The translations under genes and the position numbers were made by a program. Below are positions 22,319 through 31,427 of a DNA stretch of 64,000 bases, one piece after another (position 1 is the first letter of the stretch; every line of letters begins with the position of its first letter). The stretch is from NCBI RefSeq assembly GCF_023913735.1, contig NZ_JAMXBH010000014.1:1-64000 (forward strand), given 5' to 3'. The notes beneath the pieces are model-generated. The model had not been told where the DNA came from. It worked only from the letters and a program-made list of their open reading frames with translations, and ran no database searches. The DNA is from Pseudarthrobacter raffinosi. Its GTDB lineage: Bacteria > Actinomycetota > Actinomycetes > Actinomycetales > Micrococcaceae.

Positions 22319-23244
22319 TTCCCTACCGCCGGGTTCACTTCAGACTTCGTGACGGCGCCCGTGGTGTTGCTCCAGGTGTCCAGGATTTTCCCGTAGGTCC
22401 CGTCGCTGATGAGTTTGTTCATGACGTTTTTCATGAGCTCGGACAGGGCGGTGTCGCTCTTGGCGACCGCGATACCTTGCGGTGCCGCAGCGTAAACATC
22501 GCCCAGGGGCTCCAGCTTGCCGCCGGTCTGCGAGAGGGCATAGCCGATGATGGGGGAATCGGCGGCCATGGCGTCGATGCTGCCGTTCACCAGACGGGTG
22601 GTCACATCTGTCTGCGTTTTCAAAGTGACGACGTTGACGCCCGGTTTTCCGGCATCCGTGCATGCCTTGGACCGGCCGGAGACGTCGGGGTCCTCCTGGG
22701 TGGTGCCGGTCTGCACCCCTACGGTTTTGCCGCAGATGTCATCGACGCTGAAATTCTTCGGGTTGCCCTTCTGGACGGCCCACAACGTGCCGGCATTGAA
22801 GTAGCTGACCATGTTGACGGCCTTCAGACGCTCCGCGTTGATTGTGAAGGAGGAGATTCCCAGATCGTACTTGGCACCGAGAGCGGGCAGGATTCCCGTG
22901 AATTCCGACGTCTGGACCTTGACCTTCAGGCCGAGGGTCGCACCGATGGCCTTGGCGAAATCCACGTTGTAGCCCACCGGGGTCTGGCCATCGGCGCCGC
23001 CCAGGGATTCGGCAGGTGCGTACGTTGTGTCGGCACCCACCGTGAGGGTGCCCTTGCTCCTGATGGCCTCAGGTACGCTCGCGGCGAGGGCATCGTCCCT
23101 GGCCACAGAGGCGGGATCAAAGCCAGTGGAACCCGGGGCAGCTCCCCCCGAGGTCTGTGATGCATTGGTGCAACCGGTCAGAGCAAGAAGGCCGATGGCG
23201 AGACTCGCCAGTGCCTTTGTCCTCTTGGACGGAGAAAACGACAT
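22315..23244 (-). CDS. Polar amino acid ABC transporter, substrate-binding lipoprotein
   Basis: A 309-residue type-II periplasmic-binding-fold protein with a lipoprotein signal: hydrophobic stretch followed by the lipobox LTGC at about residue 25. The SBP_bac_3 pattern is present (LTVGADTTYAPAES, GYNVDFAKAIGATLGLKV, DLGISSFTI, SIDAMAADSPIIGYAL). The amino acid it binds cannot be assigned. First gene of the transporter operon; 138 bp after the SDR gene. Confidence 0.92.
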   Translation of the reverse strand: MSFSPSKRTKALASLAIGLLALTGCTNASQTSGGAAPGSTGFDPASVARDDALAASVPEAIRSKGTLTVGADTTYAPAESLGGADGQTPVGYNVDFAKAIGATLGLKVKVQTSEFTGILPALGAKYDLGISSFTINAERLKAVNMVSYFNAGTLWAVQKGNPKNFSVDDICGKTVGVQTGTTQEDPDVSGRSKACTDAGKPGVNVVTLKTQTDVTTRLVNGSIDAMAADSPIIGYALSQTGGKLEPLGDVYAAAPQGIAVAKSDTALSELMKNVMNKLISDGTYGKILDTWSNTTGAVTKSEVNPAVGN

Positions 23245-23382
23245 TGTTTACCTCTTGGTTGGTGTGGCCCATGAATGGGATTGTTTTCTGACTGCCTGCA
23301 CGCAGGTCGGCGTGCGGGCGCGCCGGTACTGGCGCTTGGTCGATCTCCCTACCTGCTTGCCGGTCGGGACATAGGTGAAAGA

Positions 23383-24114
23383 TCAGACCAGGGGTAGGCG
23401 GGAACCGTTGAGTTCGGCGGCGGACCTGCTGAACAGGGCGGCCGAAGCGGCTCCGAGATCCTTCACATGGGTGAATCCCGGGAATTTCCGGTCGGGCTGG
23501 GAAGCCTTCATCTTGTCGTCGACGAGGGCCTTGACCACGAACACGACGGCAGCTGACCGCTGCGGTTGCCGGTGGTTCGTGCTGCCGGATTGTGAGCTGC
23601 GGAAGCCGTCGGCCACCGCCAGCGTCCAGGCCTCGGAAGCGGCCTTGATCGCTGCGTAGGCGGCACCACCTGCTGAGGGATTGGCAGCTGCCTGGGCAGA
23701 CACGATGGCCAGCCGGCCCGCCGGGGACTTTTCAAGGTCGTCGTAGAAGGCGCGGCTGGTGTTTCGCAGTGTCGTCAGGACGCTGGTGTGCAGAAAGTCC
23801 CAGTCGGAGTCCTCCTGCCCAGGTATGCCGTCGCCGCCGCGCCAGCCGCCCACCAAGTGGATCAGGCCATCGAGGGGTCCAAGGTCCCGGCGGACCGAGG
23901 ACGCCAGTTCCCGGACGGCCGCGGGTTCTGCGAGGTTGCAGGTGTAGCCGGTGACGTTGGGCCAGGACTGTGCGAGGTTTTGCACGCGCTCAGTGTCCAG
24001 GTCCACGGCGGCGACGCGGAATCCGGCGCCGCTGAGGGCCGATACGACGGCGGTCCCGGCCTCGCTGGTGGAGCCGGCCACCATGACCGTCCTGGGTCCG
24101 TCGGGAGCCATCAT
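23383..24114 (-). CDS. Short-chain dehydrogenase/reductase
   Basis: A 243-residue Rossmann protein. The cofactor loop is AGSTSEAGTAV, a variant of TGxxxGxG, and the catalytic Ser-Tyr-Lys are seen in AIVSAQ and YAAIK. Acidic residues after the second strand (VDLDTER) suggest NAD rather than NADP. The start overlaps the DUF6421 stop by 4 bp (ATGA), so the two are translationally coupled and probably act together. Substrate unknown. Confidence 0.85.
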   Translation of the reverse strand: MMAPDGPRTVMVAGSTSEAGTAVVSALSGAGFRVAAVDLDTERVQNLAQSWPNVTGYTCNLAEPAAVRELASSVRRDLGPLDGLIHLVGGWRGGDGIPGQEDSDWDFLHTSVLTTLRNTSRAFYDDLEKSPAGRLAIVSAQAAANPSAGGAAYAAIKAASEAWTLAVADGFRSSQSGSTNHRQPQRSAAVVFVVKALVDDKMKASQPDRKFPGFTHVKDLGAASAALFSRSAAELNGSRLPLV

Positions 24115-25517
24115 GCCGCGTCCTTGCGGCTGTTGCCGCCGTTGGGCTCGCCGGTGATTCCGGCCGTGGATTCGATGACGTTTCTCATCTTTTTCTCCAG
24201 TGCTTCGTAGAACATTGAAAGTGGGAACTCGTCATCAAGCACCTGGTCGGTCAGGCCCCGAGGAGGGCCGTCAAGGGCCAGCGCCTGGGGCCCCTTGGCC
24301 CAGTGGGATGCGGGGTTCGGGGTGACTGTGGCGCTGATGAATTCATAGGCCGCAAGCCAGTGAGCGGTTTTCGGGCGGTCAATTGAACGCCAGTACAGCT
24401 CCTCGATCCGCTTCCCGAGTTCGATAACTACTTCTGGCGCTTCCGACCAGTCGATGGACAGTTTCGAGTCCGTCCAATGAAGCACGTTGTGCTGGTGCAT
24501 CCAGGCGAAAAGGAGCTGACCGCCAAGGCCGTCGTAATTGCGGACCCGGTTTCCTGTCATCGCGAACCGGAAAATCCGGTCGAAGATTACGGCATACTGG
24601 ACGAGTTTCGCGTGGTTTCGCGCCTCCGGCGGCGCGTTCTCATCCCTCTCGATACGGACGGATTCACGGAATGCCGTCAGATCGCACCGCAGCTCTTCCA
24701 GGGTGTAGAGAAAGTACGGCATCCTCTGCTTGATCATGAACGGATCAAACGGCAGATCCCCGCGCATGTGCGTCCTGTCATGGATCAGATCCCACATCAC
24801 GAAGGTTTCCATGGCCAGCTGAGGGTCTTCAAGCAGCCGCCGCGCTCCGTCGGGGAGAGTGAGGGACGTGATGTCGCTGGCTGCGGCCACCACCCTCCGG
24901 AACCGCTCAGCCTCGCGATCCGCGAAAATACCACCCCAGGTGAACTGCGGCGTTTCACGGACGGCTACGCTCTCAGGAAACAACACCGCCGAGTTCGTGT
25001 CATAGCCTGGTGTGAAGTCGATGAAGCGAATGGGTACGAAAAGCTGGTTCGAATACTCTGCACCTTCGAGTTCAGCGATGAACTCCGGCCACACTACTTC
25101 GAACAGCACGGCCTCCACGAAGCGGTTCGGGCTGCCGTTCTGCGTATACATAGGGAAGACCACCAGATGCGGCAGTCCGTCGATTCGGTGCTGCTGTGGC
25201 TGGAATGCGAGCAGAGAATCCAGGAAGTCCGGGACCCCGAACGAGGAGGCAGCCCACCGCTCGAAGTCAACTTCGAGCCGGGCCAGATACTCCGCATCGT
25301 GCGGGAACGAAGGGGCCAAATCCCTGATTGAAGCGGTGATCGTGGCGACCTCGTACAGGGCGCGGTCATGGTCCCCCGGATCAGGTATCGAGCCGTCCTT
25401 CACCTGGATCTGCTGCAGTTCTCCGGCGGCCCGTTTCAGCTCGGTCCAGGACGAGTTTGAGGCAAGCAGGGTCCCTGTTGAGGAGCGGGATACGTTTTGT
25501 GCTTGTGTTGCAGTCAT
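24111..25517 (-). CDS. DUF6421 family protein
   Basis: About 468 residues from the ATG at 25517 (AAGGAAGGA upstream). The sequence is soluble with no signal peptide. It matches my recollection of the actinobacterial DUF6421 family, with motifs such as FVMWDLIHDRTHMRGDLPFD, FMIKQRMPYFLYTLEELRCD and RVRNYDGLGGQLLFAWMHQH. The WDxxHDRTHMRG stretch holds conserved His/Asp suitable for metal or acid-base chemistry, but no reaction is known to me. It is coupled to an SDR gene by a 4-bp overlap, suggesting a redox step on a shared substrate. Confidence 0.75.
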   Translation of the reverse strand: MTATQAQNVSRSSTGTLLASNSSWTELKRAAGELQQIQVKDGSIPDPGDHDRALYEVATITASIRDLAPSFPHDAEYLARLEVDFERWAASSFGVPDFLDSLLAFQPQQHRIDGLPHLVVFPMYTQNGSPNRFVEAVLFEVVWPEFIAELEGAEYSNQLFVPIRFIDFTPGYDTNSAVLFPESVAVRETPQFTWGGIFADREAERFRRVVAAASDITSLTLPDGARRLLEDPQLAMETFVMWDLIHDRTHMRGDLPFDPFMIKQRMPYFLYTLEELRCDLTAFRESVRIERDENAPPEARNHAKLVQYAVIFDRIFRFAMTGNRVRNYDGLGGQLLFAWMHQHNVLHWTDSKLSIDWSEAPEVVIELGKRIEELYWRSIDRPKTAHWLAAYEFISATVTPNPASHWAKGPQALALDGPPRGLTDQVLDDEFPLSMFYEALEKKMRNVIESTAGITGEPNGGNSRKDAA

Positions 25518-25703
25518 TGCTACGGCGTCCTTCCTTCTCTGTGACCCGCGTAACACTAGTGAACAGAAAGACATCTTTATCTAAAAACAGGGGCACAGTA
25601 AGCAAGTCTTAGTCTAGATTCGGGAAATAGAGCTGGTGACCAAGAGTTTCCCGTGCACCCGTTCAAGGTTGGCCCTGTACGGCACTGGGGTTTAGCCGTC
25701 TAC

Positions 25704-25729
25704 AATAGGTGCATAGGTACGCACATATT
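25704..25729. promoter_or_regulatory. 12-2-12 inverted repeat, likely ArsR/SmtB-family operator
   Basis: AATAGGTGCATA and TACGCACATATT are separated by two bases and match as an inverted repeat at 10 of 12 positions. This is the classic architecture of SmtB/CzrA/NmtR operators. It ends 15 bp before the MFS gene start, where it would overlap the promoter or block elongation. The regulator is probably the ArsR-type protein at 26979. Confidence 0.75.
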
Positions 25730-25744
25730 GATTGAGGGATCCTT

Positions 25745-26974
25745 ATGATCGAAGTTCTGGCCGTCCGCGCCTACCGGAAGCTCTTCTCAGCCCAGATTGT
25801 TGCGTTGCTGGGGACCGGTTTGCTGACTGTGGCCCTCGGACTGCTGGCGTTCGACCTTGCAGGAGCGCAGGCCGGGGCCGTGCTCGGGACAGCGCTGACC
25901 ATAAAGATGCTGGCCTACGTCTTCGTCGCGCCAGTCATGGCGGCACTGGTGGAAAAGCTGCCAAAAAAGCCGGTCCTGGTTGCAGCGGACCTGATCCGTG
26001 GCGGAATCGCCCTGATGCTGCCCGCGGTGGATCAGGCCTGGCAAATCTATGTGCTGATATTTGTCCTTCAGAGTGCCTCGGCTACGTTCACGCCGGCCTT
26101 CCAGTCCCTGATCCCCGTGGTGCTGCCCGATGAACGGCAGTACACGCGGGCCTTGTCACTCTCTCGTCTCGCGTATGACCTGGAATCCCTGGTCAGCCCG
26201 GCCCTGGCCGCAGGACTCCTGTCCGTACTTTCCTTCCACGAACTTTTTCTCGGCACCGTGGCGGGCTTTGTGTTCTCTGCGGCATTGGTGGTGACCACCA
26301 GACTGCCTGCAGCACCGGCGGCCCGTCAGGAAGGATCACTCTGGCACCGCACCACCCTCGGCGCGAGGATCTTCGCGAGAACGCCGGAACTGCGCGGCCT
26401 CCTGGCTTTGAACCTGGCCGTGGCGGCCGCTACATCCCTCGTGCTGGTCAACACGGTGGTCTATACCCGGGACCTGTTCGCAGGATCCAACGCCGACGTC
26501 GCCATTGCCCTGGCCTGTTACGGCGCCGGTTCGATGGCCGTCGCGCTCAGCGCACCCTGGGCGCTGGACCGGTTGGCCGACCGTTCGTTGATGATGTCCG
26601 GAGCTGCGCTTCTTGGCCTTGGCCTCGCCGGCACGTTTGTCCTGCTGGCGACGGCCGGTCCGTGGCTGATGCTGCTGGGGCTCTGGGCGGCACTCGGCGC
26701 CGGGAACTCGATGATCAGCACCCCTTCGGCCCGGTTACTGCGCCGCTCCGCAACGGAAAGCACGCGGGCCTACATCTTCACCGCCCAGTTCTCCCTCTCC
26801 CACGCGTGCTTCATCATCACCTACCCGGTAGCCGGCTGGATCGGCGCGTCCGCCGGCCAGCCCGCAGCCGCCGCCGTCCTGGCAGTGGTGGCTATGATCA
26901 GTACAGCAGCGGCCGTGAAATTCTGGCCGGCTGCCTCCAGGACCGGCCCAGAACCGGCCAACATGAAAGGGTGA
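25745..26974 (+). CDS. MFS transporter, probable metal exporter
   Basis: A 409-residue major facilitator with about 12 hydrophobic segments. It resembles NreB-type nickel-resistance and related heavy-metal MFS exporters (YRKLFSAQIVALLGTGLLTVALGLLAFDLAGA at the start, ALVEKLPKKPVLVAADLIRGG in the cytoplasmic loop). It is followed four bases later by an ArsR-family metal sensor gene and preceded by a 12-2-12 operator. Metal specificity is inferred from the regulator (Ni/Co/Zn type). Confidence 0.85.
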   Translation: MIEVLAVRAYRKLFSAQIVALLGTGLLTVALGLLAFDLAGAQAGAVLGTALTIKMLAYVFVAPVMAALVEKLPKKPVLVAADLIRGGIALMLPAVDQAWQIYVLIFVLQSASATFTPAFQSLIPVVLPDERQYTRALSLSRLAYDLESLVSPALAAGLLSVLSFHELFLGTVAGFVFSAALVVTTRLPAAPAARQEGSLWHRTTLGARIFARTPELRGLLALNLAVAAATSLVLVNTVVYTRDLFAGSNADVAIALACYGAGSMAVALSAPWALDRLADRSLMMSGAALLGLGLAGTFVLLATAGPWLMLLGLWAALGAGNSMISTPSARLLRRSATESTRAYIFTAQFSLSHACFIITYPVAGWIGASAGQPAAAAVLAVVAMISTAAAVKFWPAASRTGPEPANMKG

Positions 26975-26978
26975 TCCG

Positions 26979-27338
26979 GTGGAAGAGGCCCAAGTCGTCA
27001 CCACACCGAGCCTTCACCATCCCCGGCTCCCTGATGCCCGCCGACTGGATGCCGCCACGGCCACGTTCCGGATGCTCTCCGATCCCACCCGCCTGCACAT
27101 TCTCTGGCTCCTGACCCAGGAACCGGCCGACGTCACCACCCTGGTGGAACGCACCGGAGCCTCCCGGACCTCAGTCAGCCAGCATCTGGCCAAGCTCCGC
27201 TTCAGCGGCCTCGTCAGCACGCAGAAGGTCAGTCGCAGGGTGGTCTACAGCATCGCGGACGGCCATCTGGCCCGACTTGTCCTGGAAGGCCTGAACCACG
27301 CCGACCACACCGTCACCGGGGAACCCAGCCACGGCTGA
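26979..27338 (+). CDS. ArsR/SmtB-family metal-sensing repressor (NmtR-like site)
   Basis: A 119-residue winged-helix repressor with a GTG start. The DNA-binding helix is TGASRTSVSQHLAKLRFSGL. It lacks the alpha-3 cysteine pair of arsenic or cadmium sensors, but its alpha-5 helix reads DGHLARLVLEGLNHADH, giving D94, H96, H107 and H110. The spacing is the same as the alpha-5 metal site of Zn/Ni/Co sensors such as CzrA and NmtR. It is encoded directly after the MFS transporter and probably represses both genes from the operator at 25704. Confidence 0.85.
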   Translation: MEEAQVVTTPSLHHPRLPDARRLDAATATFRMLSDPTRLHILWLLTQEPADVTTLVERTGASRTSVSQHLAKLRFSGLVSTQKVSRRVVYSIADGHLARLVLEGLNHADHTVTGEPSHG

Positions 27339-27410
27339 CTGTCCTGGCGGTAAGGCGAGCGCTCGGCCGCCCGCTCCCCCGGTGCTGTGGGCGTCGGCAC
27401 ATTGCAAGAT

Positions 27411-27427
27411 ATACCCCATGGGGGTAT
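27411..27427. promoter_or_regulatory. CsoR-type copper operator
   Basis: ATACCCCATGGGGGTAT is a perfect inverted repeat of seven-base arms (ATACCCC/GGGGTAT) around three bases. It fits the G/C-tract operator recognised by CsoR-family Cu(I) repressors. It lies 113 bp upstream of the CopZ-like gene. No csoR gene is in the window, so the repressor would act in trans. Confidence 0.8.
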
Positions 27428-27539
27428 TCTTTGGGTGTTGCCAGTGAAGTGGTTTGTCCAGGCCCTTGCAATTCCGGCCCTTACAGCCGTTCAACCCCAG
27501 CACCTCATCACACCTCTCTTGCAAAAGGACAGAACTGAT

Positions 27540-27854
27540 ATGAGTGCATCCCCGGTCCGGACCGAACTGCCCATCGTTGCAGCTGAAACTGCAGGGTGCA
27601 GTTGCTGCTCCACCCCTTCAGCGAAGCAGCTGTCACCCCAGGCAGAAGGTACGGAGTACTCCGTCACCGGCCTGACGTGCGGTCACTGTGTCCAGACCGT
27701 TGAAAAGGCAGTCACCGCGCTCGACGGCGTGACATCAGCCGCCGTCGAACTCGTCGCCGGCGGGACCTCGCGCCTAAGCGTCTCCGGGCCCCACACGGAA
27801 ACCTCCGTCCGGGACGCCGTCACCGCCGCCGGGTACAGCCTCAGCAGCAGGTAG
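27540..27854 (+). CDS. Heavy-metal-associated (CopZ-like) copper chaperone with extra CSCC motif
   Basis: A 104-residue protein with a C-terminal HMA domain (about 38-104), whose metal site is C47-G-H-C50 in GLTCGHCVQTVEKAV. The N-terminal extension has C20-S-C-C23 (AGCSCCST), a possible second copper site not present in ordinary 70-residue CopZ proteins. The ATG at 27540 has AAAAGGA upstream. It is the first gene after the CsoR operator and precedes a copper-type P-ATPase, to which it probably delivers Cu(I). Confidence 0.88.
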   Translation: MSASPVRTELPIVAAETAGCSCCSTPSAKQLSPQAEGTEYSVTGLTCGHCVQTVEKAVTALDGVTSAAVELVAGGTSRLSVSGPHTETSVRDAVTAAGYSLSSR

Positions 27855-27924
27855 TCCACCTCCCGCCCTGATGACAGTCCTGCTGACGCCGTCAGGGAAC
27901 ACTCCCCCCAACAGGAGGGCACCA

Positions 27925-30078
27925 ATGGAAAACCACCACGATCACCACGGCGGGAAAGACCACGCCGGCCACCAGCCCCCGAGCCCCGTACCGGGCCAGG
28001 CAACGGCGGTGGCAAGCCCGCCCGTAGATCACGCCGGCCACGCCCACGAGCAGCATGGTGCTCACGACGACGACCACGCGGTCCACAGCCACGGGCAGCA
28101 CGCCGGGCACAGTACCGCCATGTTCAAGAACAGGTTCTGGCTCACCCTGGTCCTGTCCGTGCCCGTGGTGTACTTCAGCCCGATGGTCGGCCACCTCCTG
28201 GGCTATGAGCCCCTGAAATTCCCCGGCTCAACGTGGATCCCGGCCGTGCTGGGAACGGTGATTTTCCTCTACGGAGGCCAGCCGTTCCTCAAAGGCGGAC
28301 TGCAGGAACTGAAGACCCGGAGCCCGGGGATGATGCTGCTGATCGCCATGGCCATCACCGTCGCGTTTGCCGCGTCCTGGGTCACTAGCCTGGGCATCGG
28401 CGGGTTCGACCTGGACTTCTGGTGGGAACTGGCGCTGCTGGTCGCGATCATGCTGCTGGGCCACTGGATCGAAATGCGGGCCCTCGGTTCCGCGCAGGGC
28501 GCCCTGGACGCCCTCGCGGCCTTACTTCCGGATGAGGCCGACCGCATCACCGGCTCCGGCACGGAGACCGTGCCCGTGTCCGAACTCCGCGAAGGCGACA
28601 TTGTCCTGGTCCGCTCCGGTGCCCGCATGCCGGCCGACGGAACCGTCGTCGAAGGCCAGGCCGAGTTCGACGAGTCCATGATCACGGGCGAATCCAAAAC
28701 CGTGCCCCGCGCTCCAGGAGACAAAGTGGTGGCCGGGACCGTCGCCACGGATAACACCGTCCGGGTCCGCGTGACCGCCGTCGGCGAGAACACCGCGCTG
28801 GCCGGCATCCAGCGGCTGGTCGCCGAGGCGCAGGCTTCCTCGTCCAAGGCGCAGGCGCTGGCCGACCGGGCCGCGGGGTTCCTGTTTTACTTCGCCGCCG
28901 GCGCGGGCATCATTACCTTCATCGTCTGGACCCTGCTGGGCAGCGTCCCGGAGGCAGTCACCCGCACCGTGACCGTCCTGGTGATCGCCTGCCCCCATGC
29001 TCTGGGCCTTGCCATCCCGCTGGTCATCGCCATCTCCACGGAACAGGCCGCCCGCGCCGGGGTGCTGATCAAGAACCGGATGGCCCTGGAACGGATGCGG
29101 ACCATCGACGTTGTCCTCTTCGATAAGACCGGTACCCTCACCACCGGCGAACCGGACCTGAAGGACATCGCCGCCGTTGCGGGCGGGGATACAGACCGCC
29201 TGCTGGCCCTGGCCGCTGCGGTGGAATCCGACAGTGAACACCCCGTAGCACGGGCCATCGTCCGTGCCGCCCGCCATCGGAACCTGACCATCCAGGATGC
29301 CACCGGTTTCTCGTCCCTCATCGGCCGGGGCGTCCGTGCCACCGTGGACGGGCGGACAGTTCACGTCGGCGGACCCGCGCTCCTGCGCGAGCTCGGCGCC
29401 GTCGAGCCTGAACCGCTGGCCCGCTCCACCCGGACGTGGATGGACCGCGGCGCCGCCGTGCTGCACGTGATCGACGGGAACAGTGTCCTGGGAGCCGTCA
29501 GCCTCGAAGACGCCGTCCGCCCGGAATCCCGGCAGGCAGTGGCGGCTCTGCAGAACCGGGGCATCAAGGTTGCCATGATCACCGGTGACGCCCGGCAGGT
29601 GGCCCTGGCCGTCGCCGAAGAGCTGCACATTGACGAAGTCTTCGCCGAAGTCCTCCCGGCGGACAAGGACAAAAAGGTCGCCGAGCTCCAGGGCCGCGGG
29701 CTGAAAGTGGCGATGGTGGGCGACGGCGTCAACGACTCCCCGGCCCTGGCCAGGGCTGAAGTCGGCATCGCGATCGGCGCCGGCACGGACGTGGCGATGG
29801 AATCGGCCGGCGTGGTGCTGGCCGGCAATGACCCCCGCGCGGTGCTGTCCATGGTGGACCTGTCGCGGGCCAGCTACCGGAAGATGTGGCAGAACCTGAT
29901 CTGGGCCACCGGCTACAACGTCTTGTCCGTCCCGTTGGCCGCGGGCGTGCTGGCCTTCGCCGGGGTGGTGCTGTCCCCCGCGGCCGGCGCTGTGCTGATG
30001 TCAGTGTCCACCATCGTGGTGGCGTTGAACGCCCAGCTGCTGCGCCGCGTGAAACTGAATCCCGCGCAGGTACGTTGA
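27925..30078 (+). CDS. Copper-type P1B ATPase (CopB-like, CPH motif)
   Basis: A 717-residue metal-transporting P-type ATPase. The N-terminus is histidine rich (NHHDHHGGKDH, HAGHAHEQHGAHDDDH) instead of carrying HMA domains. The membrane metal site is CPH (near residue 356, VIACPHALGLA), typical of the CopB subgroup. The actuator TGES, phosphorylation DKTGT (near 400) and hinge GDGVNDSPAL are intact. The ATG at 27925 follows AGGAGGG; an upstream in-frame start at 27871 is less likely. It exports copper (or a related ion) within a CsoR-controlled cluster. Confidence 0.93.
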   Translation: MENHHDHHGGKDHAGHQPPSPVPGQATAVASPPVDHAGHAHEQHGAHDDDHAVHSHGQHAGHSTAMFKNRFWLTLVLSVPVVYFSPMVGHLLGYEPLKFPGSTWIPAVLGTVIFLYGGQPFLKGGLQELKTRSPGMMLLIAMAITVAFAASWVTSLGIGGFDLDFWWELALLVAIMLLGHWIEMRALGSAQGALDALAALLPDEADRITGSGTETVPVSELREGDIVLVRSGARMPADGTVVEGQAEFDESMITGESKTVPRAPGDKVVAGTVATDNTVRVRVTAVGENTALAGIQRLVAEAQASSSKAQALADRAAGFLFYFAAGAGIITFIVWTLLGSVPEAVTRTVTVLVIACPHALGLAIPLVIAISTEQAARAGVLIKNRMALERMRTIDVVLFDKTGTLTTGEPDLKDIAAVAGGDTDRLLALAAAVESDSEHPVARAIVRAARHRNLTIQDATGFSSLIGRGVRATVDGRTVHVGGPALLRELGAVEPEPLARSTRTWMDRGAAVLHVIDGNSVLGAVSLEDAVRPESRQAVAALQNRGIKVAMITGDARQVALAVAEELHIDEVFAEVLPADKDKKVAELQGRGLKVAMVGDGVNDSPALARAEVGIAIGAGTDVAMESAGVVLAGNDPRAVLSMVDLSRASYRKMWQNLIWATGYNVLSVPLAAGVLAFAGVVLSPAAGAVLMSVSTIVVALNAQLLRRVKLNPAQVR

Positions 30079-30155
30079 ACCAGCGAACCACCCGGCAAAG
30101 GTCAACCCGGTACGGTTAAACCAAAAGGCCCGCCCACACGAGCAGGAGGAACGCC

Positions 30156-30641
30156 ATGGCAGCAACAGCACCCGGCCCCTTCATGGCGCTCCTCCGGCGT
30201 GCAGGGCTGCTGACCGGGCTGCTCGCTGTCATCGCCGGGATTTTCGGGATGCACATTATGTCCGGCGCCCACACCATGCCCACGGCGGCCTCTGCCGGCA
30301 CGGACATGACCCTGACGCAGATCCAAGGCTCCCATGCTGTACATGGGGGCCACCCGGCAGCCCAGTCCTCCACTGCCGACGCTCTGGTGGCACCGCTGGA
30401 TCCGGCGGCACCGGTGTCCGGGACGGCGTCGCCCTGCACGTCTCCCGGCAGCTGCCCGGCGATGGCCGCCGGGGACGCTGCCTGCGTCCTGTCCCCGGCG
30501 AACACTTCCCTGTCGGCACCGCTGCCCGGCAGCACGCCGTTCCCGGCCTTCAACGTCACCGGTGCCGCCGTGGCCACTACCACCTATGCCTATCTACCGG
30601 GCAGTCCTTCCCCCGGCGACCTCTGCATCAGCCGGACGTAA
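30156..30641 (+). CDS. DUF6153 family membrane-anchored protein
   Basis: A 161-residue protein with one hydrophobic segment near the N-terminus (GLLTGLLAVIAGIFGMHIM) and an outer part rich in His/Met (MHIMSGAHTM, GSHAVHGGHP) plus two Cys pairs (SPCTSPGSCPAM, AACV). This fits DUF6153 proteins, often found in actinobacterial copper loci. It lies between copB and the DUF305 gene in the same direction. A role in extracytoplasmic copper binding is inferred from Met/His content and context. Confidence 0.75.
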   Translation: MAATAPGPFMALLRRAGLLTGLLAVIAGIFGMHIMSGAHTMPTAASAGTDMTLTQIQGSHAVHGGHPAAQSSTADALVAPLDPAAPVSGTASPCTSPGSCPAMAAGDAACVLSPANTSLSAPLPGSTPFPAFNVTGAAVATTTYAYLPGSPSPGDLCISRT

Positions 30642-30797
30642 AACTGCCCTGCGCCGCGTCCTGTCCGGCGCACCCTGCGCAACCACTGACGCTGCCCAGC
30701 CACCCCGCATACGCCGGGGCCGGCCAACCCGGCCCCACCACCGCACGCATCCGCAACGGCGCCTGACGCCGGCTGACTTCGAAGGACCCTGATTTTG

Positions 30798-31418
30798 ATG
30801 AAAAAGACCCTGACCATTTCCGCCCTCACCATCGCTACGGCGATTGCCCTGGCCGGCTGCTCCACCGGTTCCGCCGGTTCCGACGGAGGCAGCGTGCCGG
30901 GCATGAACCACGGCAGCTCCGGAATGTCCTCCAGCTCTGTCCCGGCAGCTGCCGACTTCAACGCAGCCGACGCCGTGTTCGCCCAGACGATGATCCCGCA
31001 CCACGCCCAGGCCGTGGAAATGTCGGACCTGATGCTGAAGAAGGAAGGCATCCCGGCGACGGTGAGCGCCCTGGCCACCAGAATCAAAGCCGCCCAGGGG
31101 CCCGAAATCGAGAAAATGACGAGCTGGCTTAAGAGCTGGAACCAGTCCACGGAAGTGCCGTCTGCGATGGCTGGCGGGCACAGCATGTCCGGCATGATGG
31201 GCGAGGAGGACATGACCGCCCTCGGTGCGGCCCAGGGCACCGAGGCGTCCAGGCTGTTCCTGACCCAGATGATCGCCCACCACGAAGGCGCTGTCATGAT
31301 GGCCAAGACCGAAAGCGCCGAAGGAAAGAACCCCGAAGCGGTCCAGCTGGCCAAAGACATCGTGACGGCCCAGGAAACCGAAATCCAGGAAATGAAGGAC
31401 CTGCTGGCCACCCTGTAG
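30798..31418 (+). CDS. DUF305 lipoprotein
   Basis: A 206-residue secreted lipoprotein: KKTLTISALTIATAIALAGC gives the lipobox. It has the paired helical motifs of DUF305 (ferritin-like fold), QTMIPHHAQAVEMSDLM and QMIAHHEGAVMMAKTE, and a Met/His-rich linker (PGMNHGSSGM, GGHSMSGMMG). Related proteins occur in copper loci and may bind copper outside the membrane. ATG at 30798 follows GAAGGA; a TTG lies directly upstream. Confidence 0.88.
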   Translation: MKKTLTISALTIATAIALAGCSTGSAGSDGGSVPGMNHGSSGMSSSSVPAAADFNAADAVFAQTMIPHHAQAVEMSDLMLKKEGIPATVSALATRIKAAQGPEIEKMTSWLKSWNQSTEVPSAMAGGHSMSGMMGEEDMTALGAAQGTEASRLFLTQMIAHHEGAVMMAKTESAEGKNPEAVQLAKDIVTAQETEIQEMKDLLATL

Positions 31419-31427
31419 CCAGCACCC

